A stretch of DNA of 34,623 nucleotides from Chromobacterium sphagni (GTDB lineage Bacteria > Pseudomonadota > Gammaproteobacteria > Burkholderiales > Chromobacteriaceae). Where the stretch lies: assembly GCF_001855555.1 (NCBI RefSeq), contig NZ_MKCT01000015.1, positions 1-34,623 of the forward strand, given 5' to 3'. Shown piece after piece: positions 26,740 to 34,623 of the stretch. The notes under the pieces are model-generated. The model searched no databases. It had not been told where the DNA came from and saw only the letters and a program-made list of their open reading frames with translations. Within the stretch, counting starts at the first letter, position 1; every line of letters starts with the position of its first letter. The position numbers were made by a program, and so were the translations under genes.

Positions 26740-27893
26740 TCAGCGGCAGAACGCCCGCACGATGCGGCCGATGCGCGCCTCATCCAGAATGCCCCGCTCC
26801 CCCAGCTGCAATTGGCCAGCCCGCCGCATCAGCGCCAGCACGCTCTCCGCCGCCGCCGCGTCCGACACTCCCGCCTCGCTCAGACGCACCGGCATGCCCA
26901 GCCCGCGGTACATCCCCACTATCCGCTCTATCACCTCTTCCGCCGCCAGCTCTGGCGCGTCGAACACCCGCGCGCCCACCTGCCGCAACTTGGCGGCCTT
27001 GTCCAAACAGGACTCGCGCAACAACGACGGCTGCACGATGGACAGGGTACGGCCATGGTCGATGCCGTACAGCGCGGTCAACACCCGCCGATGCCATGGC
27101 TGGCCCAGTCCTGCGGCACGCCCAGGCCGATGGAGCCTGACAGCGCCTGATTGGCCGCCCACATCATGTTCTGGCGCCAGTCCGGCGTATGGCGCTCATC
27201 GAAACGGCAGGCCAGCTGGTATAGCGCGCGCAGCACGGCCTCGGCGCAGCCATCCTGCACCAATGCGCCCACCGGATAGGTCAAATATTGTTCGCAGGCA
27301 TGGACAAAGGCGTCCACCACACCGTTGGCCAGTTGCCGGTCCGGCAAGGTTGCCAGCGTATCCGGGTCGAGAATGGCGAAGCTCGGGCGCAACAGCGGCG
27401 AACGGAAAGACAGCTTTTCCTGGCTGGACAAGCGGGAAATCACCGAGGTGCCGTTGCCCTCGGAGCCGGTGGCCGCCAGCGTCAACACCGCTCCCAGCGG
27501 CAGCGCCGCCGTCACCGGCGTCCTGCCGGATACCAGGTCCCAACCGTCGCCGTCGTACAGCGCCGCCGCGGCCAGGTATTTGGCGGCGTCAATGACCGAG
27601 CCGCCGCCCACCGCCAGGATGAAATCGCGCTGCTGTTCGCGGATCTGCGCCACCGCGCCGGCCAGCGCCTCCTGCGAAGGGTTGGGCGCCACGCCGCCGA
27701 ACTCGGCCCAGTCAAGCCCTTGCAAGGCTTGCCGCAACTGGTCATAGATGCCATTGCGCTTGATCGATCCGCCGCCATACAGCAGCAGGATGCGGGCCTC
27801 GCGCGGCAGCAGCGAGGAAAGCTGGGCCAGCTTGCCGGCACCGAAGCGTAAGCGAGTGGGATTGTGATAATCGAAGACGAGAGCGGGATTCAT
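26740..27893 (-). pseudogene. Iron-type alcohol dehydrogenase (YqhD-like), frameshifted
   Basis: Group III (iron-containing) alcohol dehydrogenase, closest to NADPH-dependent aldehyde reductase YqhD. Two frames together make about 384 residues, the family length. Frame one has the nucleotide motifs GGGSIKRNG (40-48) and GGGSVIDAAKYLAAA, metal ligands D194 and H198 (NGVVDAFVHACEQY) and H266 in GVPQDWASH. It stops at 27078. The rest, LTALYGIDHGRTLSIVQPSLL with the fourth ligand, resumes one base out of frame. At the join (about 27081-27092) the expected conserved GHE before LTALYG is missing, and no single inserted base recovers it, so this is not a simple base-calling error. Start is ATG 27893 after AGGA. 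Confidence 0.82.
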
Positions 27894-28041
27894 GATTTTT
27901 TCCTGTTTCAGCCAGGCAGCTGCGCCAAAGCCGGCATGCCATCCAGCCAAAATGTCATGACAAAAACATCTTCACGGCAAAAAATCCGCTCCCATCCGAA
28001 AACTGGCGCATCGGCGGCCACGGATGCGGCGGCAAATGAAA

Positions 28042-28065
28042 AAAGGCGGACCCCAGTCCGCCTTT
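28042..28065 (-). terminator. Terminator of the YecA/SEC-C gene
   Basis: AAAGGCGGAC (28042-28051) pairs perfectly with GTCCGCCTTT (28056-28065) around a 4-base loop. On the minus strand it is followed by TTTTTTCA, so it ends the SEC-C gene just 20 bases after its stop. Confidence 0.85.
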
Positions 28066-28085
28066 CACGCCATCAGGCTTACCGC

Positions 28086-28763
28086 TCAGTTGCTGCCGCA
28101 GCAGGCCTTGTACTTCTTGCCGCTGCCGCACGGGCACGCGTCGTTGCGGCCCACCTTGTCGCCTTCGCGACGCACGGTGGAGGGAGCCTGTCCCTTGGCG
28201 CGCCAGTAGGCGAACACCGCGTGCAGGGAATCGGTCAGCTCTTCCTTGTAGCCTTCCACTTCCTCGTCGGTGAAGGTCAGCAGGTCTTCGCCGTCCTCCT
28301 CTTCGAAAGCGCCGCCCAGCACCAGCATCGGCATCATCAGGCTTTCAAAGCCTTCATCCTCTTCCGCCACTTCGAACCAGTCGGTATCGACCAGGTCCAG
28401 CGCGTACAGGTAGGCGTTTGTCCACGGCCAGTAGTCGGGCTCGCCCTCTTCCTCGCTGTCCTCTTCCGCGTACAGGATCATGTCCAGCTCTTCGCCGGCG
28501 GCCAGAACGTCGCGGGTGGTGTCGAACAGCTTCTGCAGCAGGGACTTCAGTTCGGCTTCATCAGCCTGATTGGCGAAAGCCGGCGCGTCGCCCAACACTT
28601 CCGGCAGCCAGAAATCAGTATCGACCTCGTCCGGCCCGCTGACCAACGCGGCAAAGAAACCTTGCACTTCGTCCGGGCGCATGGTGCTGCCGCTGGCAGA
28701 CAACGGGGTCAACAGCGTTTCGAGACGGGCCAGGTCGGCATCGTTGAAAGCGGTAACGGTCAT
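28086..28763 (-). CDS. UPF0149/YecA family protein with SEC-C zinc motif
   Basis: A 225-residue acidic protein. The UPF0149 (YecA-like) region is at about 10-185 ([44 protein letters not shown]), and the C-terminus carries the SEC-C zinc motif [17 protein letters not shown] as in SecA and YecA. E. coli YecA binds ribosomes and may link translation to SecA or trigger-factor clients; function here is inferred. It lies 90 bases downstream of the acyl-CoA synthetase. TACAAT (28803-28798, minus strand) is a possible -10 of its own. The start at 28763 has AGGA upstream and removes an unlikely 12-residue extension. Confidence 0.88.
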   Translation of the reverse strand: MTVTAFNDADLARLETLLTPLSASGSTMRPDEVQGFFAALVSGPDEVDTDFWLPEVLGDAPAFANQADEAELKSLLQKLFDTTRDVLAAGEELDMILYAEEDSEEEGEPDYWPWTNAYLYALDLVDTDWFEVAEEDEGFESLMMPMLVLGGAFEEEDGEDLLTFTDEEVEGYKEELTDSLHAVFAYWRAKGQAPSTVRREGDKVGRNDACPCGSGKKYKACCGSN

Positions 28764-28853
28764 GATGTATTCCTCAAGGTGAATCAGGTCTGGGCGCATT
28801 GTAAGCCAAAAGCGCTGTTCTAGCCGGCATTTTGCTGCCCCGTTTGTCCGGAA

Positions 28854-30542
28854 TCAGGCCGTTTGGACATCCGGCAGACCCAGCTTTTCCAGCATCTGCC
28901 GCCTCATCTGGTACTTCTGGATCTTGCCGGTGACAGTCATCGGAAATCCATCGACAAACTCGATGTAGCGCGGGATCTTGTAATGGGCGATCTCGCCCTG
29001 GCAAAAGGCGCGGATCTCCTCCGCCGTCGCCGTTTCGCCGTCGCGCAGCCGTATCCACACGCACAGTTCCTCGCCGTAACGCGCATCCGGCACGCCGACC
29101 GCCTGCACCTCCAGTATCTTGGGATGACGGTAGAGAAATTCTTCTATCTCGCGCGGGTAGATGTTCTCGCCGCCGCGTATCACCATGTCCTTCAGTCGTC
29201 CGACGATATTGACCGAACCATCCTCATGCATCTCGGCCAGATCGCCGCTGTGCATCCAGCCGTCGGCGTCTATCGCTTCGCGGCTGATCGCCTCGTCGTT
29301 CCAATAGCCCAGCATCACCGAATAGCCGCGCACGCACAGCTCGCCGCTTTGTCCGCGCGGCACGGCGCGGCCTTCGGCATCGACGATCTTCACTTCCACA
29401 TGCGGATGGACGAAACCCACCGTGCCCACCTTTTGCGCCAAAGGCGTGTCGACGGCGCTTTGCAGGCTGACCGGGCTGGTTTCGGTCATGCCGTAGCAGA
29501 TCGTCACTTCGGCCATGTGCAGCTGCGCCAGCACCCGCTTCATCACTTCCACCGGGCAAGGGCTGCCGGCCATGATGCCGGTGCGCAGGCTGGAGAGGTC
29601 GAATTCGGCGAAGCGCGGGTGCTCCAGCAGGGAAATGAACATGGTGGGCACGCCGTGCAAAGCGGTGCAACGCTCTTCCGCCACCGTTTCCAGCACCGCC
29701 AGCGCATCGAAGCCTTCAGCGGGCAACACCATCGCCGCGCCGTGGCACAGGCAACACAGCGTGCCCATCACCATGCCGAAGCAATGGTAGAGCGGCACCG
29801 GAATGCACAGCCGGTCCTCCTCGCTCAGGCGCATCGCCGCGCCGACAAACCAGGCGTTGTTGAGGATGTTGCGGTGCGACAGCGTGGCGCCTTTGGGCTG
29901 GCCGGTGGTGCCGGAGGTGAACTGGATGTTGACCGCCTCGTCGAACTGCAGGGTCTCGCCCAAGGCCTGCAAGGCCGCAAGCTCCCCGCTCTCCGGCTCG
30001 GCCAGCAGCGCGGAAAACGGCAGCATGCCTGGCAGCGCCTGCTGGCCGATGCGCACCACCCAGCGCAAATCCGGCGCCCGCGCGGCTTGCAGCCGGCCCG
30101 GCTGGCAATGGTCCAGCTCCGGCGCCAGCTGCCGCATCATTTCCACGTAGTCGCTGCTCTTGAAACTGGGCGACAACACCAGCGCGCGGCAAGCCGTCTT
30201 GTTCAGCGCGTATTCCAGCTCCGCGCGGCGGTAGGCCGGATTGATGTTGACCAGCACTAGGCCGGCTTTGGCGCTGGCGAACTGCATCAGCACCCATTCG
30301 GCGCGGTTCTGCGACCAGATGCCCACCCGCTCCCCCGGTTGCAGACCCAGCCGCAACAGGCCGCAGGCCAGGCTGTCCACCCGTTGCCGCAACTCGGCGT
30401 AGCTCCAGCGAATGCCCTGCTGGCGCGCGAGCAGGGCCGGCCGCTCGCCATGACGCGCGCAGGCCTGGTCGAAGAAACGTCCTATGGTCAACTCCAACAG
30501 CGGCGGACTGCCGGCTCCCTGGGCATAGCTGGCCTGCTGCAT
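28854..30542 (-). CDS. Acyl-CoA synthetase (AMP-binding enzyme family)
   Basis: ATP-dependent ligase that activates a carboxylic acid to acyl-CoA via acyl-AMP. The 562-residue protein has the P-loop [18 protein letters not shown], the A5 motif YGMTETSP, A7 [16 protein letters not shown]8 [27 protein letters not shown], and A10 [15 protein letters not shown] with the catalytic Lys. It resembles medium/branched-chain acyl-CoA synthetases that sit under LiuR-type control in other betaproteobacteria; the substrate is not known. The start at 30542 (MQQASYAQG, with AGGGAG six bases upstream) was chosen over 30725, whose extension is non-coding in character. It is divergent from the LiuR-like gene over a palindrome. 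Confidence 0.92.
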   Translation of the reverse strand: MQQASYAQGAGSPPLLELTIGRFFDQACARHGERPALLARQQGIRWSYAELRQRVDSLACGLLRLGLQPGERVGIWSQNRAEWVLMQFASAKAGLVLVNINPAYRRAELEYALNKTACRALVLSPSFKSSDYVEMMRQLAPELDHCQPGRLQAARAPDLRWVVRIGQQALPGMLPFSALLAEPESGELAALQALGETLQFDEAVNIQFTSGTTGQPKGATLSHRNILNNAWFVGAAMRLSEEDRLCIPVPLYHCFGMVMGTLCCLCHGAAMVLPAEGFDALAVLETVAEERCTALHGVPTMFISLLEHPRFAEFDLSSLRTGIMAGSPCPVEVMKRVLAQLHMAEVTICYGMTETSPVSLQSAVDTPLAQKVGTVGFVHPHVEVKIVDAEGRAVPRGQSGELCVRGYSVMLGYWNDEAISREAIDADGWMHSGDLAEMHEDGSVNIVGRLKDMVIRGGENIYPREIEEFLYRHPKILEVQAVGVPDARYGEELCVWIRLRDGETATAEEIRAFCQGEIAHYKIPRYIEFVDGFPMTVTGKIQKYQMRRQMLEKLGLPDVQTA

Positions 30543-30583
30543 CTGCGGCTCCCTGTTTCGTGGCGAAAAACACAGGTTGACGA

Positions 30584-30597
30584 TTACGTAAACGTAA
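30584..30597. promoter_or_regulatory. Putative LiuR-type operator
   Basis: TTACGT (30584-30589) and ACGTAA (30592-30597) form an inverted repeat with a 2-base spacer, in the 115-base gap between the acyl-CoA synthetase (-) and the MerR gene (+). This agrees with what is known of LiuR sites in proteobacteria (TTTACGT/ACGTAAA-like). TTGACG at 30577-30582 abuts the site and may be a -35 for the MerR gene; TACAAT (about 30632-30637) is the best -10 but is not in register with it. Confidence 0.7.
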
Positions 30598-30657
30598 ATC
30601 AAGCTTTCATCAGCTGGCGTGGGAAAAACGCTACAATCGCCGCCTGAAGGAAAACAT

Positions 30658-31050
30658 ATGAACCAAGCCGAATTTTTCACCATCTCCGATCTGGCGCAAG
30701 AATTTGACGTCACCCTGCGCACCATTCGCTTCTACGAAGAGCAAGGGCTGATAGAACCTCAGCGCGACGGCCGCCAGCGCCTGTTCTCGCGCCGCGACCG
30801 CGCGCGCCTGAAGCTGATCTTGCGCGGCAAGCGCATCGGCCTGTCGCTGGCGGAAATCCGCGAAATCATCGACTTGTACCAGTTGGCCCACGATGAGGCC
30901 AGCCAGTCGCAGAAGCTGCTGGACCTGCTGCTGGCGCGCCGCCGCCAGCTGGAATCGCAGCGCCAAGACATCGACGCGGTGCTGGATGAAATCGGCACGC
31001 TGGAGCGCCATTGCCGCCAGGTCATCGCCAGCGGCGAAGCCACCGCCTGA
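30658..31050 (+). CDS. liuR: LiuR-like MerR-family regulator
   Basis: A 130-residue MerR-family protein. The winged helix lies at 6-70 ([52 protein letters not shown]) followed by a coiled-coil dimerisation helix ([33 protein letters not shown]). There is no metal-binding Cys pair, so it is not a metal sensor. The pattern is that of LiuR, a regulator of leucine/isovalerate and fatty-acid degradation. It is divergent from an acyl-CoA synthetase and has a LiuR-like palindrome between them. The ATG at 30658 follows GAAGGA; 30619 was rejected as an unlikely extension. Gene symbol by motif and context only. Confidence 0.78.
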   Translation: MNQAEFFTISDLAQEFDVTLRTIRFYEEQGLIEPQRDGRQRLFSRRDRARLKLILRGKRIGLSLAEIREIIDLYQLAHDEASQSQKLLDLLLARRRQLESQRQDIDAVLDEIGTLERHCRQVIASGEATA

Positions 31051-31122
31051 ATCGCGCCCGGCTATTGCAATGTCATTTGCCGTTGGGCAGAATGGCCGGC
31101 CGTTCCGCAAGACTATGCCGCC

Positions 31123-31644
31123 ATGCCCAGCCCGTATACCGCGCCGCTCAGCCTGCGCCACCTCATCCCCGATGACGCCGCCGTTTTCTGGCGGCTGACC
31201 GACAGTGTGGCGCGCGAACGCCGCTATCTGGCGTATCCGGAATTCTCGCAAGCGCAATCCGCCGCCTATGTCAGCCGGCAGTTGGAACAGAACGCCCCGC
31301 ACCTGCTGCTGTTGGATGGCGACCAGGTGGTCGGCTGGTGCGACATCCAGCCGCACGCCAGCCCGTTTTACCGCCATGGCGGCGTGCTGGGCATCGGCCT
31401 GTTGCCCAGCCACCGCGGCATGGGACTGGGCGGCTGGCTGCTGGAGAATACGCTGGCAGTCGCCAGGCAGCGCGGTTACCGCCGGGTGGAGCTGACCGTC
31501 CACGCCGACAACTTGCGCGCGCAGCGCCTGTATCAACGCCATGGCTTCAAACTGGAAGGACGCAAGCAGAACGCCATCTGCCTGGACGGCCATTTCCAGG
31601 ACGTGCTGCAGATGGCGCGCTGGCTGGCGGACAACGCTTCCTGA
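31123..31644 (+). CDS. GNAT family N-acetyltransferase
   Basis: A 173-residue GNAT protein. The acetyl-CoA-binding motif A is GIGLLPSHRGMGLGGWLLENTL, and VELTVHADNLRAQRLYQRHGFKLEGRKQNAICLDGHFQDVLQMARW is the usual C-terminal half, similar to RimJ/RimL-type or amino-acid acetyltransferases. The substrate is unknown. It follows the LiuR-like gene by 72 bases with no obvious terminator between, so cotranscription is possible. It faces the EamA gene, with only GC-rich sequence (31645-31732) between. Confidence 0.85.
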   Translation: MPSPYTAPLSLRHLIPDDAAVFWRLTDSVARERRYLAYPEFSQAQSAAYVSRQLEQNAPHLLLLDGDQVVGWCDIQPHASPFYRHGGVLGIGLLPSHRGMGLGGWLLENTLAVARQRGYRRVELTVHADNLRAQRLYQRHGFKLEGRKQNAICLDGHFQDVLQMARWLADNAS

Positions 31645-31732
31645 CCCGCCCGGCAACAGCACCGCCGGCTGGCCGGTTACGCCGCCCAGGCACCGGCAAG
31701 CGGCGGCAAAACTGCCGGCATCGGGCCCGGGT

Positions 31733-32620
31733 TCAGAACTGCCTGGCCGGCACGGCCGCCGCCATATTCCATTGCACCACAAGCACGCTGGCGAGCACCG
31801 TCACCAGGCCCAGCAGCGACAGCGGCGACAAGGCTTGTCCCAACAACAGCCAGCCCAGCAGCACCGCGGTCAGCGGGCTGAGCAGCCCCAGCGACGACAC
31901 CGCCACCGGCGACAGCCGGGCAATGCCGCGGAACCACAGCAGATAGGCCAGCAGCGCGCCAAACAGCGACAGATAGCCGTAAGCGGCGATCTGGACAGCG
32001 CCCAATGCCGGCAACGGCGCATCCAGCCGCCAGGCCAAAGGCAGCAACATCAAGCCGCCCAACAACAACTGCCAGCCGGTCAGCGCTGTTATCGGCGCCG
32101 CCAGCCGCCAGCGGCGGGTAAGGAAGGTGCCGCAAGCCATGCAAACCGCGCCGCCCAGCGCCGCCAGCACGCCTAGCCCGTCCCAGGCCGAACCCGGCGA
32201 CAGCAACAGCGCAGCCATGCCGGCGATCCCTGTCAGGCTGGCCGCCAGCGGCCAGCCTCCGGGACGGTTGCGATCCAGCCCCCAGGCCAAACCCATCACC
32301 AGCAATGGCTGGATGGCCCCCACCACCGCGGCCAGGCCGCCGGGCAGGCGGTAAGCGGCGACAAACAGCAGCGCCTGAAACGCGCCGATGTTCAACGCAG
32401 ACAACCGCAACAACTTCCCCCAGTCGCCGCGCCGCGGTAGCCAGCGTCCGGCCAGAACCAGCAGCAGGCCGGCCGGCAGCACCCGCAGCAGCGCCGCGGT
32501 GAACGGCCGATCCGGCGGCAACAGCTGGGTGGTCACGATATAGGTGGAACCCCAGACCGCGGGGGCCAGCGCAGTCAGCGCCACATCGCGCCAATTGCTT
32601 GTCGATTTTGCGGAAGACAT
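31733..32620 (-). CDS. EamA/DMT-family transporter, PecM-like
   Basis: A 295-residue inner-membrane protein with ten predicted segments arranged as two EamA repeats: APAVWGSTYIVTTQLLPPDRP in the first, PITALTGWQLLLGGLMLLPLAW and YLLWFRGIARLSPVAVSSLGLLSPLTAVLLGWLLL in the second. DMT proteins export small metabolites. The divergent MarR gene and shared operator match the PecS-PecM arrangement, in which PecM exports a pigment or antioxidant, but the substrate is not known here. Starts at ATG 32620. Confidence 0.85.
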   Translation of the reverse strand: MSSAKSTSNWRDVALTALAPAVWGSTYIVTTQLLPPDRPFTAALLRVLPAGLLLVLAGRWLPRRGDWGKLLRLSALNIGAFQALLFVAAYRLPGGLAAVVGAIQPLLVMGLAWGLDRNRPGGWPLAASLTGIAGMAALLLSPGSAWDGLGVLAALGGAVCMACGTFLTRRWRLAAPITALTGWQLLLGGLMLLPLAWRLDAPLPALGAVQIAAYGYLSLFGALLAYLLWFRGIARLSPVAVSSLGLLSPLTAVLLGWLLLGQALSPLSLLGLVTVLASVLVVQWNMAAAVPARQF

Positions 32621-32665
32621 TATGGGCAGTCCTTTCCATCCCGAATATAATCGGCAGATACTTAG

Positions 32666-32722
32666 CTTGAATTCAAGATAACATTTACCTTGAATTCAAG
32701 GCAAATTCATCTTGAATTCAAG
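32666..32722. promoter_or_regulatory. Triple PecS/MarR-type operator: three perfect 12-bp palindromes
   Basis: CTTGAATTCAAG occurs exactly three times, at 32666-32677, 32689-32700 and 32711-32722, spaced 23 and 22 bases start to start, about two helical turns. They fill most of the 116-base gap between the divergent EamA and MarR genes. The first copy is 46 bases before the EamA start, and the third ends 14 bases before the MarR ATG, next to its AAGGA. On the EamA side TATATT (32649-32644, minus strand) is a possible -10 just beyond copy one. The three copies on one helical face suggest cooperative binding by the MarR product, repressing both genes. Confidence 0.85.
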
Positions 32723-32736
32723 AAAAGGATAGCGCA

Positions 32737-33249
32737 ATGGAAGAACCAGGAACCCCGGATGCGGTGGACACCATCCTGGCGCAATGGCGGCGCGAGCGGC
32801 CGGATCTGGACGCCAGCCCGATGGCGGTGATAGGCCGGATCAGCCGCTGCGCCGCGCTGCTGGGGCAAAGACTGGACAGCGTGTTCTGCCAATACGGGCT
32901 CAGCAGCTGGGAGTTCGACGTGCTGGCCACGCTGCGGCGCAGCGGCGCGCCCTACTGCCTGGCGCCGACCGAGCTGTTCTCGTCGCTGATGGTCACATCG
33001 GGCACCATGACCCACAGGCTGAAAGTATTGGAGGGAAAGGGCTGGATTGCGCGCGAGGCAAGCGCTCAGGACGCGCGCAGCACGCTGGTGCGCTTGAGCG
33101 CGGCCGGATTCGAATTGGTGGAGCGGGCGCTGGAAGCGCACGTCGCCAATGAACACGCGATCCTGGCGGCGCTGCCGCCCCGCAGCCTAGACGCGCTGGA
33201 AAAACGGCTGGCGGAACTATTGGCCAGCCTGGAGCAGGCCGCGCGCTGA
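32737..33249 (+). CDS. MarR-family regulator, PecS-like
   Basis: A 170-residue MarR/PecS-type repressor. VDTILAQWRRERPDLDASPMAVIGRISRCAALL, the winged helix SSWEFDVLATLRRSGAPYCLAPTELFSSLMVTSGTMTHRLKVLEGKGWIAREASAQDARSTLVRLSAAG, and a C-terminal helix are all seen. The long N-terminal helix before the core is typical of PecS and urate/redox-responsive MarR proteins; Cys41, Cys50 and Cys71, or thereabouts, might sense oxidation. It presumably binds the three palindromes directly upstream. It starts at ATG 32737 after AAGGA. Confidence 0.88.
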   Translation: MEEPGTPDAVDTILAQWRRERPDLDASPMAVIGRISRCAALLGQRLDSVFCQYGLSSWEFDVLATLRRSGAPYCLAPTELFSSLMVTSGTMTHRLKVLEGKGWIAREASAQDARSTLVRLSAAGFELVERALEAHVANEHAILAALPPRSLDALEKRLAELLASLEQAAR

Positions 33250-33299
33250 TCTCGGCCAGCCCAACGGCGAGGCGGGGCCATAGATGGACGAAGAACAAC

Positions 33300-33323
33300 G
33301 GCGGCCGAATCTCTTCGACCGCC
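33300..33323. terminator. Possible hairpin between convergent pecS-like and elastase genes
   Basis: GGCGG (33300-33304) with CGAA (33306-33309) pair with TTCG (33314-33317) and CCGCC (33319-33323), with one C-A mismatch and a TCTC loop. No T-run follows on either strand, so it is only a weak terminator candidate in this 108-base gap. Confidence 0.35.
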
Positions 33324-33357
33324 GCCTGGAACCCTCCGGTTCGCCTCGGCCCTTGAC

Positions 33358-34623
<1,266 letters not shown>

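Noticed and set aside
32666-32722. The GAATTC repeats as restriction-site artefacts or cloning scars
   Set aside because: The identity extends to 12 bases with symmetric flanks, at regular spacing in a divergent promoter, which fits an operator better.

Overview
The window looks like chromosome from a GC-rich betaproteobacterium of the Chromobacterium type (Neisseriales/Chromobacteriaceae). This rests on gene content: RNase E, RluC, BamE, Fur, both N-degron transferases Aat and Bpt, class 2 PyrD, a LiuR-like MerR regulator and a LasB-like elastase. The genus is inferred from protein character, not from a search. No rRNA, CRISPR array, phage or insertion sequence was seen; the only RNA gene found is tRNA-Asn.

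Left part (1-16.6 kb): a frameshifted phosphodiesterase-family gene, tRNA-Asn(GTT) with a near-consensus promoter, and rne on the minus strand with a long structured upstream region. Divergent from rne is a tight plus-strand run: rluC, a HAD phosphatase, a small Rieske protein, an SppA-type signal peptide peptidase, a MotD-like flagellar stator subunit and a RutE-like nitroreductase. Then come pyrD with nested hairpins over its ribosome binding site and a glycine-zipper lipoprotein. Convergent to these is the overlapping set fur-aat-bpt. Divergent from fur are bamE-dapB, then a FecCD permease/ATPase pair with no binding protein, and one unrecognised small gene.

Middle (16.7-23.3 kb, minus strand): the prkA(yeaG)-yeaH-spoVR stress module with a strong intergenic hairpin and a sigma-S-like -10 element, then a DUF2062 membrane protein, a NUDIX hydrolase and a PilZ protein in an overlapping run. 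The NUDIX frame is broken at a run of seven A.

Right part (23.4-34.6 kb): an acyl-CoA dehydrogenase behind a CAAACGTTTG palindrome, two tandem divergent copies of an uncharacterised (DUF5610-like) family, a broken YqhD-like alcohol dehydrogenase, a YecA/SEC-C protein, an acyl-CoA synthetase divergent from a LiuR-like MerR regulator over a TTACGT-AA-ACGTAA site, a GNAT acetyltransferase, and a PecM/PecS-like exporter/MarR pair separated by three copies of a perfect 12-bp palindrome. The window ends inside a LasB/pseudolysin-like metalloprotease.

The best candidates for further work are the triple PecS-type operator, the tandem DUF5610-like paralogs, the fur-aat-bpt coupling, and three frameshifted loci. 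Two of those frameshifts sit in homopolymers and could be sequencing errors; the alcohol dehydrogenase lesion cannot be explained by a single-base error alone. No convincing wholly new defence or mobile system was found.
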